DNA of 64,000 nt from Dimorphilus gyrociliatus (taxonomy: Eukaryota > Annelida > Polychaeta > Dinophilidae). Position 1 is the first letter of the stretch, and each line of letters starts with the position of its first letter. The position numbers and the translations under genes were made by a program. The notes under the pieces are model-generated. The model was given only the letters and a program-made list of their open reading frames with translations. It was not told the DNA's origin and ran no database searches. Location of the stretch: positions 2,900,504 to 2,964,503 of the forward strand of contig CAJFCJ010000003.1 in assembly GCA_904063045.1 (NCBI GenBank), read 5' to 3'. Of this stretch, positions 27,093 through 39,832 are shown in pieces.

Positions 27093-30000
27093 TTATCGAT
27101 TATTTTGAACACGAATACCGGAAGAAATAGAGGATTTTGCAGTAGTTTTGGATTTAGTTTGAGAAAGCGCAGTGGACGGACGAATAGTCTCACTCTCACT
27201 TCCTCGAGATTCTAATAAAAATCGAACTTTAGGATTTTGAGGTGGGAGAGGCTGCTCCCTTCCAGGAGCAATATCTGGCCTTGACTGCATATGATCTTCT
27301 GCCCACGAATTTATTAGTCTTTTGGGTTGAACATCGCAAAAAGGACAAAGTACGTCATCCCACTTTTCGTCCACTCCGGGTTTTCTACAATCGAAAACAG
27401 TTATCACTCCGGTATACTGAAACATAATGAAATTGTTGAGTAAATCGTTCGTATTTAAAAAATTCGCCAAATAAAACTAAAGAATACAAGTTACTTTTTT
27501 ATTCTTTTTCTTTAAAGCATCCATTGTTCTTTTACTGCCAACGCACTTACATTTATCGAGTTTATAATAAAATCTGCAAAGTTTAATTTTTTTTGGCTTT
27601 TCGGTTTTACTCTCACTTGATTTAAGTGATTGACCACTTATGCTAGCTGATTTTGAACCTAACTGACTTGACTTTCCAGTATTTGACAATCTAGAAGTGG
27701 ACCTAGATTTTGATCTCGCCGCAGATGATAAATAAGATTCTGTGGATGTGGCATCCGAATTTGATTCTTCGTCCTCTTCTTTATTTTTCTTTTCCTTATT
27801 TTCTTCAGTTATGCTCATAACGCTTTTACGACGTTCTTGCATACTGATTTTTCGTTGTTCTTGCCTTGAAGATTTCCTAGATTCAGTTTGCTTGGACTGC
27901 CTCGATTGACATCTCGAAGACACTCTTGGAGGTATCTTATTATCTTGATGATTTTCATTTGAAAGTTTATAATTGGAAATCGATTGTTTAACGCTGTTCT
28001 TACTAGAAAAATAAATAGGTCAAGTTTCACTTTAATTGAAATTGAAAAATTAACTAAAATAAAGAAACACATAAAGTTATAGAACTTTCAATAGCAACCT
28101 CTTTGTTTGCTATATATTTCCATGATAGCAACGACAACGAGTGTTTGCCTATCTGAAGCAAAAATTGATTGTCGTTTGCAAGGCACTTAATATAGCTTAA
28201 AATCATTTCAAAACCTTCATTTCGCAGTAAAGTGAAACATAACCTATTAAGTGAAGATTTGCTTATGACAACTTTTGTCTCTTCCGTAAGACGCTCTGTT
28301 GTTACTTCCTCTGCAGCCTTTAGTGCACTCTTTGGCCTTTTTTTCTCCTTTTCTTTGTCATTCTTATCAGCTCTACCAAATGGATGCATATTAAATTTTA
28401 TTCTCTTAAAAGTAAATGGCACAGGAGGTGCCGATGAGCATCTTTGAGTTAAAGTCTTTGTTTTCGAAGAGCCTGTACTTTCATAGTCTTTAACGCTATT
28501 TTCTCTCGTGTCCTGACGTAGTTTTATTTTAGGATTGGTCGTTGCGGCCAATATTCTAGATCTTTGATGAACTCTAACCATTTGCTTCCATATAGAATTT
28601 CCTCTCCTCCATTTATCTAGTACTCCATATTTAGAATTCTTTTCAATTTTTGGTCTTTCTTCTTGAACTATTTTTTCTTTCTTTTGCATTTTTTCGGCCC
28701 GATTCGGATCTAGTAGCAATTGTAGTTCCTCTTGTTCAGTTAAGGGTTCTGTTAAGTATCTTATTATTCGATAAATATCTACTGAAAGATACATTAGATA
28801 GACTATACGGATTAACCTTATAAACTACTTAATCTTTGTAAATTTAACGTTCAAAAATAAATGAGACGCAAACACTCTATCTACTTAAGAAATAATGAGA
28901 AAAGAAACTTATGTAAATACTTGGCGTAGGTTTCCTTTGTGGATATGAATAGATTGGAGTTGGACTAGGCGCTCGAGATGACAGTTTTGTTGTTGCTGAA
29001 ATCAATTTCCTAGAATGATATGACCTAACCATTTCCGACCATTGATTAGTTGATTTCTTCCATTTAACTTCCACTGGAACCCCTTCAGAAGGTTCTTTTA
29101 TTGGTCGTCTAAAGACGGGTATGTTGTCCTGATCTTCAGGTGATGGAAGAGCTTTCCGAACATAGTCCCAATTTTCGTTCGGATCACCAGGAGGAGGTGA
29201 CAATATGCCATCACGTTCGTTAGTTTGACTGCCTCCTTTCATAGTTAATGAGCCTCCATTTTTACTACTTGATTTACTTTTGGTATCTTTAGATTTATCC
29301 GAATGATAAGTCATAGAATCATTAACGCTGATAGATCCTTCGCCTTTTCTTTTTTTCTTAACACGAACCTTTTGAACATTCGGCTTGCTCCAAGCTTTAA
29401 CTTCTTGTTTCTCCATGGATTTATAGGCCTTTGAAAGTTTAAATCTGATGAGAGAACCAGGAGAAATAACGTGATCAGTTTCTTTTCTCCTATTCGAAGA
29501 AAGATTTGTATTAATTTGGTCTTCTTCTCCACTTAACATATTTTTTTAAAATATGATTTCAAGAAAAAGAAAAATTTTTTAAAAATTTAATATCATTATG
29601 AAATCTTAGGCCTAAGATCATGATCGGATTACTCTTTGAATATTTGGTTTTAAGACTAAAACGCAAACACAAGGTAGCAAATGACAGAAGAGTCAATGAC
29701 TGTGTTTAAGACACAAATAGACAGTAGAATTTATCTTCTCTTCTTCTTCTCGTATCAATTAAAACTATACGTGATCAATATATAAATCATGAAATTCAAT
29801 ATTCAAGTTTTTTCATAATCAGCTATTCTTTATGATCAATAAAGATAAAAGTTTTACCAATACAAAATGAGATATTTATCATGTTTGAATAAAACAAAAT
29901 GATTAATTTATAGTTTTATATTATATAACAAACAATACTATAATTTAGATTGACTTAACTAGCCTTTGAGACTATTTCCATTAGAACTGAGAAAGAGGAG

Positions 30001-30293
30001 GGTATAATCGATAATGGGCTTGAATAGTTAATCAAAAGTAGTCACTTTTATAACAAAAGAGGTCATGAAAGAAGGAACGAAATAGGAACGTTGACATTAA
30101 ACGATAATATATATATAAAAAAAAGTGCTAAACATTTAATAAAAGTCATAAATATGAATAGACACCTGTAATTTCTAGCCTCTGCCATTTTTTTCCGTGC
30201 CTCAGATCCATATTTTTCAATAAGATAAAAGTAATTAACAACATTAGGATCGTAAGATAATTCTTCTTCAATTGCGACCTTCTTGGAGTCCAT
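27093..30293 (-). CDS. Unrecognised basic, Ser/Lys-rich protein with a duplicated W-MVR-ATT motif
   Basis: Five minus-strand exons are proposed: 30166-30293, 28921-29531, about 28099-28781, 27495 to about 27998, and 27093-27416 (749 residues, frame consistent). I do not recognise the family. Two related segments stand out. KWKKSTNQWSEMVRSYHSRK with ISATT after it (exon 2) aligns with KWRRGNSIWKQMVRVHQRSR with ILAATT after it (exon 3): 11 identities over 26 positions, no gaps. Much of the rest is low-complexity Ser/Lys/Glu, probably disordered. The C-terminal exon holds CPFCDVQPKRLINSW, a single CxxC pair. The exon 3/exon 4 junction uses weak sites (GAG/GTTGCT donor, TAAG acceptor) and may be wrong by several codons. 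The first exon may instead be a separate short gene, since exon 2 has its own ATG at 29539. Confidence 0.6.
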
Positions 30294-31144
30294 GATCGTC
30301 AAGTGGAATAAAATTAGCAAATCGTTGTCAATATACAGAAAGTATAATAGGTAATATCTACTATATTTTTACTGTACATTTTAAAGCAATTATTAGAAAA
30401 TATAAACCAAGTCGGTTATAATCAAATCCATGAACAATGCCATTGTTAATCTCATTGCACACGGACAGGTCTATAATCCTTTTCTATAGCTCTTTATAAT
30501 ATTTAATCTATTGTTTTATTGTTCTTTCATAGGCTCATGCAAGTGTAAAATTGGCGGTTACAAACAAGCAAAATAGAAAATAGTATGAAGATAAAAGATA
30601 AAAGAAAAATATCTTAAACAAATATCTCCTTAGTAAACATGTCTTATTTATTTATCTATTTATTTTTAAAGTCCTGCTTTAATTAAAATAATTTGTCAGT
30701 TTTTACTTTAAAAAGTAATATTAGACAATTAAAATATACAAATATCTTTTCTTATCTCTTTCTTATTTCTCTTTTTTGATTCTTACCGCCATCTACTGAC
30801 AAGTTAAACTTCACCTACGTAAAGGAAAATTTACTGGTTTATAAGTTTAGTATTCAATTATAATATCAATAAAATTAATTTATTCATACTTTTGTAAGGT
30901 GTACTCGATTTTTTAAATACAAATTAAATGTTATTTATTTATCTCACTTGCCTAATCTAGAAGAAAAATATGGCTTACTATCATAGTCGCTCTATATGAT
31001 ATAATCAATAAATTATATTCGAATATATAAAAGAAATATATAGTATTTACAATTTTTATAGTTTACACATCTAAAAGAAATTTATATGTAAAACGTGTAA
31101 TAGGCTATATATAAAATAATACATCTATAATCGTAGACCATCTG
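30294..31144. other. 850-bp gap between two minus-strand genes
   Basis: AT-rich. A CTCF-like site (minus strand TCAGTAGATGGCGGT, 13/15) lies at 30785-30799. It should contain the 3' UTR of the DDR gene and the promoter of the next gene. Nothing else recognised. Confidence 0.45.
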
Positions 31145-34100
31145 TTAGCATGATAATCGATAACCGTCGTGTCTCTTATGCAAAAAGTTATGAATATCGA
31201 TGAAATTAGGCCTGGTTGTGGGAGAAGTTTTCCAACATTCCATCATTAGATCGTAAATTTCTTTGGGGCAACTGGCCGGTTGGTTAGGGTATATTTTTTG
31301 GCTTCTTTCCAAGTAGATTGCTGTTAAATTTTCCATAATTTGCTCATCAGTTAAGTCGTGAAGAGGTAATTGTTTGCAAAGTGTTAAAATTTCCCATAGT
31401 GCTACTGCGAATGACCAAACGTCCGATTTCGATGAGAATACATTCTGGAGCAAAGCAAATGAAACGTTTTTACTTACAGACGAAATGAGTTTGTTTAGAA
31501 AGCTTTATAAATACCAATAAGGCCGTATCCCAAGAAGTCCACCTTATTGCGTAATACTTTCCATTTATTTGTATATAATTCGTTTTAAATTTATATAGAT
31601 ATATTGCATAATCTGATAATTTAACTGTATAATTTGAATCAATTAAACAGTTTCGACATGCAACGTCACCATGAACAATTTGAACAGATTCCAAGTACTC
31701 CAACGATGAAGATAATTGACACGATATATATAGTAATGCTCCATAACTGCAAGGAATATAAGATGTTTTAATATAGCCTATACAGTGGAATTTATAAACC
31801 TAATTGAATTTTTCCCAGGAGTAAACTCATTTTCCTGAAGAAAATCCTGAAGATTTCTGTAGTTGTTGCAATGAGTGAACGTTCCAATAATTCTTTCCCC
31901 TCTTTTTATTAATCCGGTTAATCTTAGTATATTTGAATGATCTAGAGATCGTAACGTAGAAATATCTCTTAGGAGATGTATTCTAATAAAATAGAAGAAT
32001 AAATTAAATAATTTAATTAGTTAATTCAAATTGATGATAAGTTTTAATTCTAGGAAAAAGACCTTTGGTTAATATTCACTTCTTCTCTTAGACATTTAAC
32101 GATTATTTGAAATGGCTCATCAATACTCCTACTACTTAAATCTTCCACGAATATCTGTTTATAACAATGATATTTTAAGTATTTTAATCTTTAGTTAACG
32201 ATTGATTAACCTCAATAGAACGGCACTCGCCGATTTTATCTACTTTAGCCATGAAATTCTCATCTAAAACCTTCAACTGATTGATCACTATATTCTCTCT
32301 TTCAAAGTTATCCACGTCCTCTTCATTAGTCTTATTTTCCTCAGATAAAACGACTGAATGAGGACAAATAACTATGGGTGACGATTCCCCTCTTAAATGA
32401 AGGTCAATATCTGAATAGATGGGAAACTCTTCATCGATATTATCTCTTGCCCATCTCTCTGTCAGCGCTGGATTATCCGATAAAACGTTTGAATTTATAT
32501 GACGATCTTGCTTGTTTCTTTTGACATTCTTACAACGATGACGTTTTGTCAAATATATTGCCAAAAATACTATAAATAATGCCATAAAAGTACTTAACAT
32601 ACAAGCAATAATAACTTTATGATGACTTTTATTCTTAATTTGCCTTAAATTGGTACTGGTGATATTTTTTATTAAAAAGTCATTAGCATCTTCGCATTGA
32701 AATTTTATTTCACTTATTAATATCCATTTTAAACCAAATGATAATTTCATAAGGACGGAATTTCCAACTTGATTATCTAAATTTATTGTTGTGTTGATTA
32801 TACGTGAATTTTGGTCCTGAAGTTTGGTCTTATATATTATAGGCTTAGATAAAAGCTGATGTTTCGAGTTATTTATATAGATTTGAATTTCTTTAAATAG
32901 AGATATTCTCTTATTAGGATTATGATTGGAAGTTATCGTTACAGATGAGAATTTTCTTAAAGAGTCAAACTGGAAGTTTATTTGCAACCAATTAGAATCA
33001 ATCATTCTTTTCCAACCAACCCAGGGATATCCCTTTATCTCTATAAGGTATTAAAAAGAAAGATAGCACAGTTATAATTATTAACTTATTGAGTTATTTA
33101 AGGATAATAGCAAATGATTAATGATTCGATAAACTGGTATAAACTCCTATTATTCTACTTTCTCCGTTTTGTTTTTTTACAATTTCCCAATAGGCGACTG
33201 AATACGAATTGAAAATTTGCTAATACTTTCGGGATTATAATAAGGTCAATGGTAAAAAATAACGGTTCGAAATAAAATTAGCTTTAAAAAACCCTCGCGT
33301 AGTTAGCGAAGTAGATTAGCTCTAACATCGGCGTCTAAATCCCAAGAGAGAACGTTAACTGATTTCTTTCGTGAGCATCTAAAACCTATAGACCTAAGAG
33401 AAACGTCAACATCAATCTATTTGTATTTTTATAAAGAAAAATAACTCAGATAAGAAGAAATATATTCATTTAAGTTATTATAAATAATAGATATCTAATA
33501 ATCTGCAAAGCATAAAAAACAACTTACTAATCCTTTCATTCCAATTCCGAAAGTTTTTTATACCATACTCTCCATCAACCAATTGACCCAGTCCATTTCT
33601 CAGATATACCTTATCTAAAATACCATCATAAGTATAATCTATAAGCTCAATATCACCTCTTTTGTCCCCCCGCCGAATAGAGTAAGAGAGCAATGCATCT
33701 GTAAGAGAAAGTAAGAAAGTGCCGTTGATCTATTTATCAAGAGAAATTAAATCAATCACGGTTAGTCAAGTCGCTTATAATATCCTTATTCAAATTCAAT
33801 TTTTTACCCAAATCCTATTATCTGATATTCTACAAAGAACCTATTCATAACTGATAAAGTTAACGTAACCTTTATCATTCTTACATTTTATTCTAATATA
33901 GATTTCTACATTTACTCCACTTAGTCCAATATTTTAAATTTCCGTTTATCCTTAATTGCCTTTACTGTCATTTTTATTTAAATAAAGATATCTATTTTAT
34001 AGCTTACATAGAAAAACAGTGTCTGACTATACAATATATATACGTAGGCCTACATTTGGTGTTTTTTTTTCTATTTTGCAGTCTTTGCTGTGCCTTATTT

Positions 34101-35273
34101 CTATATATAACAAACCTTTCCAAATGCAACCGTATAATTCCACTCTCATACAAACCACTCTCCTTTCGTTGGAAAATGGTACAAATCGAACGCTACGAGC
34201 AATAATTGGTGGATGAAGAAAATTCTTATTAATTGAATAAACGTCCGAATTTCCTTTCAACAACTGTTGAAAAAAATAATCATCAAAAAACTATTCTACT
34301 TAAAATATTAAATATTTAAAAAATTTTACTATATCAAACAGTAATTATATACTTTGTATATTTTATAATAATATTTACTTTTTGTCCCCTTTCATTTGTA
34401 TAATTCTTCCATGATTCGCTCGATAATCTTCTATATTGGAGGTAGAAACTATTTGTAAACTCTTGTCCCTATTTATTTTATTCAAATGATAATGATATAA
34501 AGACAACTGCATCATTTATAACGAAAAGAATTTTCTTTTCTATACAGTATATATTGTACTTTTCTGTCTGTATTAATTTATACTTACATGACCTTTGTAA
34601 TGTCTACCTTGGGTTGCTGTCGCTGTTATAGCATTCAATTCTGTAAAATCTATTTGAAGCCATTCAAAGCTATCCTTATCAACTTCAATTCTAGGACACC
34701 ATGCTCCTCCTTCCCTCTCAGCATTTAACCTATTTGATAACAAGTATAAATAATAGTATATACGGTATTTATATTTATATATATATAAGAGCTTGTTCCC
34801 TCACAGTACATAGGTGGAAGATAATTAAAAATAATCTTTTTTATCTGTTTTCTTAATTTACCTTGCAAATTGTGGTTTTACTGGTGGAGAATAATAAGAA
34901 CTAGCTTTTATTTGACCATCAGTAATCTTTCCACTTCCCATACCAAGTTCTTCATCACAAGTAGCATTTACTAGCAACAAATATTTGCAAAATTGATTGA
35001 TAATAAATATATTACCTAGTGTTTTTTTCTTTTTTTTAAATATTTTATCGAAAATTTTTATCTAGTTAAAAGTACTATTACTATTATTATTTATTACAAT
35101 AATTATAATAAAACATACTACATTAAAGTAACATACATTCATGCATATTTATTTTATAAAGATATTTATATACCTGTAATCATCATATTTATTGCAAGTA
35201 GTAAAAAACTATATACAATTATCCTCCAGCTAACCTTGGCTGGCGATATTAAAGCAATACTATATGATCTCAT
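31145..35273 (-). CDS. Discoidin domain receptor (DDR1/2 family) with a degenerate tyrosine-kinase domain
   Basis: Eleven exons on the minus strand (35174-35273, 34862-34970, 34588-34729, 34379-34468, 34116-34263, 33528-33698, 32211-33040, 32063-32154, 31800-31982, 31515-31746, 31145-31444) give 798 residues in consistent phase. After a signal peptide comes a discoidin domain to about residue 196 (GGAWCPRIE, ATATQGRHYKGH, RVELYGCIWKG). A DS-like domain follows (DGILDKVY, GLGQLVDGEYG, GYPWVGWKR), then a TM helix at about 394-418 and a kinase domain from about 515. DDRs are collagen-binding receptor tyrosine kinases. Here the Gly loop reads IGECRSIEIF (only one Gly), the beta-3 Lys is kept (IIVKCLREE), the alpha-C Glu appears replaced by Asp, HRD is HGD, and DFG is DYA. 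The C-lobe is well kept (KSDVWSFAVALWEIL, DLTDEQIMEN, CWKTSPTTRPNF). I expect collagen-type binding but weak or no catalysis. Confidence 0.88.
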
Positions 35274-35955
35274 TTAATAGATCTATTCCTCAGGAAGAAT
35301 GTTCTCTTTTTTATGATTTTTCCGGAAATGGAAAAGACGACTAGTTCCATAGCTCGGTAAAGATTATCTTGAAAATTAGACTCTTCCTATCTTTCCTGAC
35401 CGGGAGTGTCGGTTATAAAAATATAACCGCATAGAAAAAGTCTCTTTATTCTATTCTCTGCAAAAGTCTTCATAGAATTTATAAATAAATTACTTAATTT
35501 TTCAGTAAAATAATACGTTAACGATTTTGCTATCAAATTTCCTACTTCTGAACTCTCTATTAACCAACTATGAAAAAATTATATATATATATATATATAT
35601 AAATTTATATATATATTTATATATATAAGTATATATAGAGAACGTATTCAGATGCCATATAGCGACATCTGTTGCATATTACTCGAACTACATCGGATAT
35701 TCAAATATTTAAATAGTATATATTTCTATATTTTTTTATTATTATTAATAAAAAATATTTGATATGATAGAAAAAAATGAAAAACAAGATAAATTTTTTC
35801 TTTTAAAAAACAAACTTATGATATCTTTTGGTTAAAATAGTTCATTAAAACTTTAATAGTATTGCATAGTTGAAATTCCTAATGAAAATCAGGTGTTGAA
35901 TATTGACTAGAAAAAGATATTTAAAGTATTAAGTAGCGGTATAAACTTTATCAAA
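35274..35955. other. DDR promoter region and (TA)n tract
   Basis: Upstream of the minus-strand DDR gene. It contains a TA-rich tract at 35580-35636 and a pair of oppositely oriented CAGATG(C/T)-type sequences at 35648-35672 (CAGATGCCATATAGCGACATCTG). No gene seen. Confidence 0.4.
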
Positions 35956-36053
35956 GCCTCCATAGCTCAGTGGTTAGAGCACTGGTCTTGTAATTGTTAA
36001 TGTGGCAAAATAATGTTAACCAGGGGTCGTGAGTTCAATTCTCACTGGGGGCT
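35956..36053 (+). tRNA. tRNA-Thr (anticodon TGT) with a 25-nt intron
   Basis: A complete cloverleaf can be drawn: acceptor GCCTCCA/TGGGGGC, D arm GCTC-AGTGGTTA-GAGC, anticodon stem CTGGT/ACCAG, loop CTTGTAA with anticodon TGT at 35989-35991, T arm GTGAG-TTCAATT-CTCAC. Mature length is 73 nt. The intron occupies about 35993-36017, in the canonical position one base after the anticodon. A- and B-box promoters are internal (TAGCTCAGTGG and GAGTTCAATTC). The acceptor stem keeps one T-G wobble pair. A T-run shortly after the gene (ATTTTTGTTTTTGG) suits RNA polymerase III termination. Confidence 0.93.
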
Positions 36054-36501
36054 CATTATTTTTGTTTTTGGTTGGAATAAATAAAACCTATGTTAAATTA
36101 TTTAGTAAAATAAAACCGTTGTTTGCTACTAATTGATATTTAAACAGTTTAGTCACTTGATTAGATAATGGAATTAATGAATCGTAAATAACTAAAGATA
36201 GGTGTAAGTTGATAAATAATTATGTAAACCATCGTGTAAAACAACCAAACATAAAATGACAATATGTATTTTGTATATATAAGAGTCGAAATTAATAAAC
36301 AACTTGAGAATAATTCCTATCGAGTTGATCAATAAGTAAATCCATGACTAGGGATTAGATTGGATTAATAGGCTATTAAATATCTCATTTTTAGTTTACA
36401 GTTTATTAAGGAGTTCGTCTGAGGTGGTAGATGTGTGGAATATAAGGATTTTTCTTTAAATTACGATGAATTTAACGTGAAAATAAAGCAGAAAATTCCT
36501 G
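36054..36501. other. 450-bp interval between the tRNA and the coiled-coil gene
   Basis: Begins with the T-rich pol III terminator. The rest is AT-rich and probably contains the promoter and 5' UTR of the gene starting at 36502. Confidence 0.4.
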
Positions 36502-39116
36502 ATGGAGGTTTTCTTTTTGAACAAGTACAAAGCTAAAACAACACCAGCCATAGCCACAGGATCACATACTAGTGTTGCATCAACAATAAACAAAGCGAAT
36601 CAAGCCTTGGCAACAGCAGGTTTCAAATCAAAATCTCTAGAATTTAGCGACCTTAAAACAAAATGGGCACCAAAAAATTCTGAAAAGCAACCCTATTTTG
36701 CCCCGAAAAGATACAGCAAATTCTCAAGAGGAAAAGCTAACTCAACGCCTATAAGTAGTTATAGAAAACCGGATTTTACAATTGACGTCTCAAGAATAAC
36801 GCCTGATCAGTTAGTGCAAGAGGTTAGGAAGAAATTGGAATTTGATACGGCAGTATTGAGTGACACTGAAGTAAAAAGCTCGGTAGGCAAGATTTACAAT
36901 TTTCTTGTACTACTGATTATATAACCAACCGTCTATTCAATATTAGGGCGAACATAAAGGAATATTGAAGTCTCCAAGAACTAGTACGCCTGGTCCAGCA
37001 GAAAAGGATGAGGGTAACCAGGTAAAATCTTTCTATTCTCTCATTGTAATATTTAGCTTTTACTATTCGCCCTATTAATTAAACAGGAGCAAGAAAGATT
37101 GCAAAAATTACTAATAAGAGAAAGAGAAGAGTTTGAGAAGAGGAGTACCGATCTTGATAAAAAGAATGCCGAATTGGAGATGCAACTACACGAAGACAGA
37201 AAGAGTCTTGCTAAAGAAAACGAAAAATTATACGAACAGTCTAAGAAACAGATGAAACAAATAAACGAACTTGAAAGGTTACTTAGCGGAAAGCACGATG
37301 TTAGTATGGAGTGTGCTCAAGCTAAGCTTAAAGCTGAGAATATCGAACAGGAGAATATATTACTAAAAAAAGAATTTGACCGTGTTAAATCGGATTTAGA
37401 CAAGCAAGCTTACAGTTTTAGATCAAAGGTTGATGAATTAGAAGAGATAAAAAGGAAACAAATGGATGATATAAGAAACAAGGAAGTTGAATTGAAGATG
37501 ATGTATACTGAGAAGGAAGAAGTATTGAAAGGCGTTGTTCAATTACAAGGTAATAATATTTTTTAAGAGATTAATATAGTTTCTTAAATATAAAATATTA
37601 TCAGAAAAACTAAAAGACAAGGATTCCGATATTAGACGTTTAATGAGTGAGTTAGAGAGGACAAAGAAGGAGGATGGTTCAAAGGTCAATCATATAGGTC
37701 AATTGAAGGAAGAAATTGAAAGAAATTGTGTCCAAAAGGAATCTTATTCTAGAGATTTATATCAGTTAACTATGGAAAATCAACATATGAAAACAAGAAT
37801 AGAATCATTAGAGAATGATTTAATCGAAGAAAAGAATAAAGTCGACAATCTTAAAATGGAAGTTGAGAGGTTGAGAGAAAGAGAAAAATATATAGAGGAA
37901 TCTCTTGATATTATTATTGGACTCTTTATTGAACGAGAATTTACAAGGCCAACTGAGTCAATGATGTTAAATTCTGGCAGAGAGTCAGGAAGATTACAAA
38001 TTCAGAGTCGCTCCTCTTGCCAGATAGCTTCAAGGTTACGTCAAATTGAATCTTTAACAAGAGATCTAATGAAAACCAACAAGTATCTTGAAGAGGAAAT
38101 AGACAAAAAGGATTCAAATTTTAAAACTGAAGTAGTTAAGTACGAAAATGAAAAACATGAATTTCAGAGGCGACTAGAATTTGAAAAGAAGAACTTAGAA
38201 GTAGATTTTAAAGACTGTCTTTTGAGAAAAGAAGAAGAGATGAGAGAAGAATTTAATAGGCGTCTTCAAGAGGCTTTAATCGAGAAGGAAAGAGATACAA
38301 ACCTTAATCCTCAACACTCTCAAATACCCATACAGCTTTTGGGATATGTTAGAGAAATGGAGAATTGTTGGATCAGACTCAGAGGAGAAATTGAAAAATT
38401 TAAGAATGAAGACAATATGTTATTTTCGCATCGTAACGATAATAATAAATCAGAAACACCAACAATGAATGAGTTTTGTAAATTATCCATCAATCCTAAC
38501 GACAGTCCAAGATTTAAGTAAGTAGCTTTATTAATAGTTATTAATATTTTTTGGCGTTCATCTTATTATCAGAATTTCCTATAGGGAAAATGAAAATTGT
38601 CATATATCTACTCAAACTTCGCGAAGAAGAGATAGTCCTATTTATGACAATCATTCTTTTAAATCATCTGAAGAATCAATACAATCAATAAAACATTTAG
38701 AAAATAAAAATTCAAAGAAGAATAAGAAGATTGAAATTGTAGAAAAGAGAAAAAAGAAAAAGGAGAAATCTTATAAGGAATCAATCACTGAGAAGAAAGA
38801 TTATCCAAAAATTTGGCAAAATGATTGGATTAACATGAAAAATTACAATAAACGTAATAAACACAATCAATCTATGAATTTTATTCAATCACACGCATAT
38901 CATAAAATTCCTAATAAATCAAATTTTAAAGCCTGCTCAAAATGTAATGGAAGCGGTATGGGAAGAAGAGACAATTTTGAATTCGGAGAAAATCATACCT
39001 ACAAGTGGATAAGTACATTAGAAACTCCATCTGAATCTGTTTACAGTTGTACTACAACAACATCAACAACAGTTGAAAATTATTTACCGTTAGTAGTACA
39101 ATATTTACTTTTCTAA
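36502..39116 (+). CDS. Large coiled-coil protein with C-terminal CxxCxGSG motif, family not recognised
   Basis: Five exons (36502-36882, 36947-37021, 37087-37549, 37605-38517, 38573-39116) give 791 residues. The introns are very short (54-65 nt) with good donors. Residues 1-155 are basic and Ser/Thr-rich (KWAPKNSEKQPYFAPKRYSK), followed by ITPDQLVQEVRKKLEFD. From about 155 to 450 the sequence is Glu/Lys/Leu heptad-rich (for example LEMQLHEDRKSLAKENEKL) and should be a parallel coiled coil. A second coil lies near 470-560. The C-terminal exon is Lys-rich (EKRKKKKEKSYKE) and contains CSKCNGSGMGRRD, a single DnaJ-zinc-finger-like CxxCxGxG unit, before ending in a hydrophobic LPLVVQYLLF. Long coiled coils of this kind are common in centrosomal and cytoskeletal proteins, but I cannot assign one. 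The gene ends 0.7 kb before the CARD-coiled-coil gene on the same strand. Confidence 0.75.
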
Positions 39117-39832
39117 ATAATTAATTCTTTTTCTTTAATGAACTCGTAACAGGAAAGGCAAGACATTTAAGAATTCAAATAGAATAAGATGTACCTGCAG
39201 AGTATAAAATAAGATAGAGAGATGATTACATAATACCCTAAAGGAATTGTAGAACATAGCGCAATTATTTAACTTTTATTGAAGTAAGAAATAGATTTCT
39301 ATATCTTTTTTTTGGGTGGAAAATAGATTTATATTATATTATTTATTCGTGTATTTTCTTTTTGGTCCTTTTCTACTGATTTGAAAGGAATTCCTACGTC
39401 GTGTTTTCTATTTCTTTTTCTTTTTTACATGCTAATCTTGAAGAATGAGCAATAGAATGAAATTATTAAATAATAGGTACTGTGCTACCATCTACACTGT
39501 AAGGAAGGAATCGATTTTATGAATAAAAAGTTATATAAAATCATTGATCTTCAATTAACGTATAATAAAATCTTGTATAATAAAAGAAGGAGAAAACGGA
39601 TTTGAATTAATTATGAATTAGTATTTTACAGCGACCGATTAAATATAAAAAACTAAAAGTTCAATACAATTTATATATATATTTATATATATATATTTAT
39701 ATTAATACGTTATAAAGCCGTCAATATTTTATGTAAACAAAACCCTTTCGAATGAAAGCGCATTAACTGGTTGACGACGCTAGGAAGAAGAGCAAGAAAA
39801 CTAAAAGAGAGGAGTGAATATCTGCATATAGA
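39117..39832. other. Interval upstream of the CARD gene
   Basis: Pyrimidine runs, a TATATA tract at 39672-39700 and little else. A TATAG acceptor ends at 39831, one base before the next ATG, suggesting a 5'-UTR intron or trans-splice site. Confidence 0.4.
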
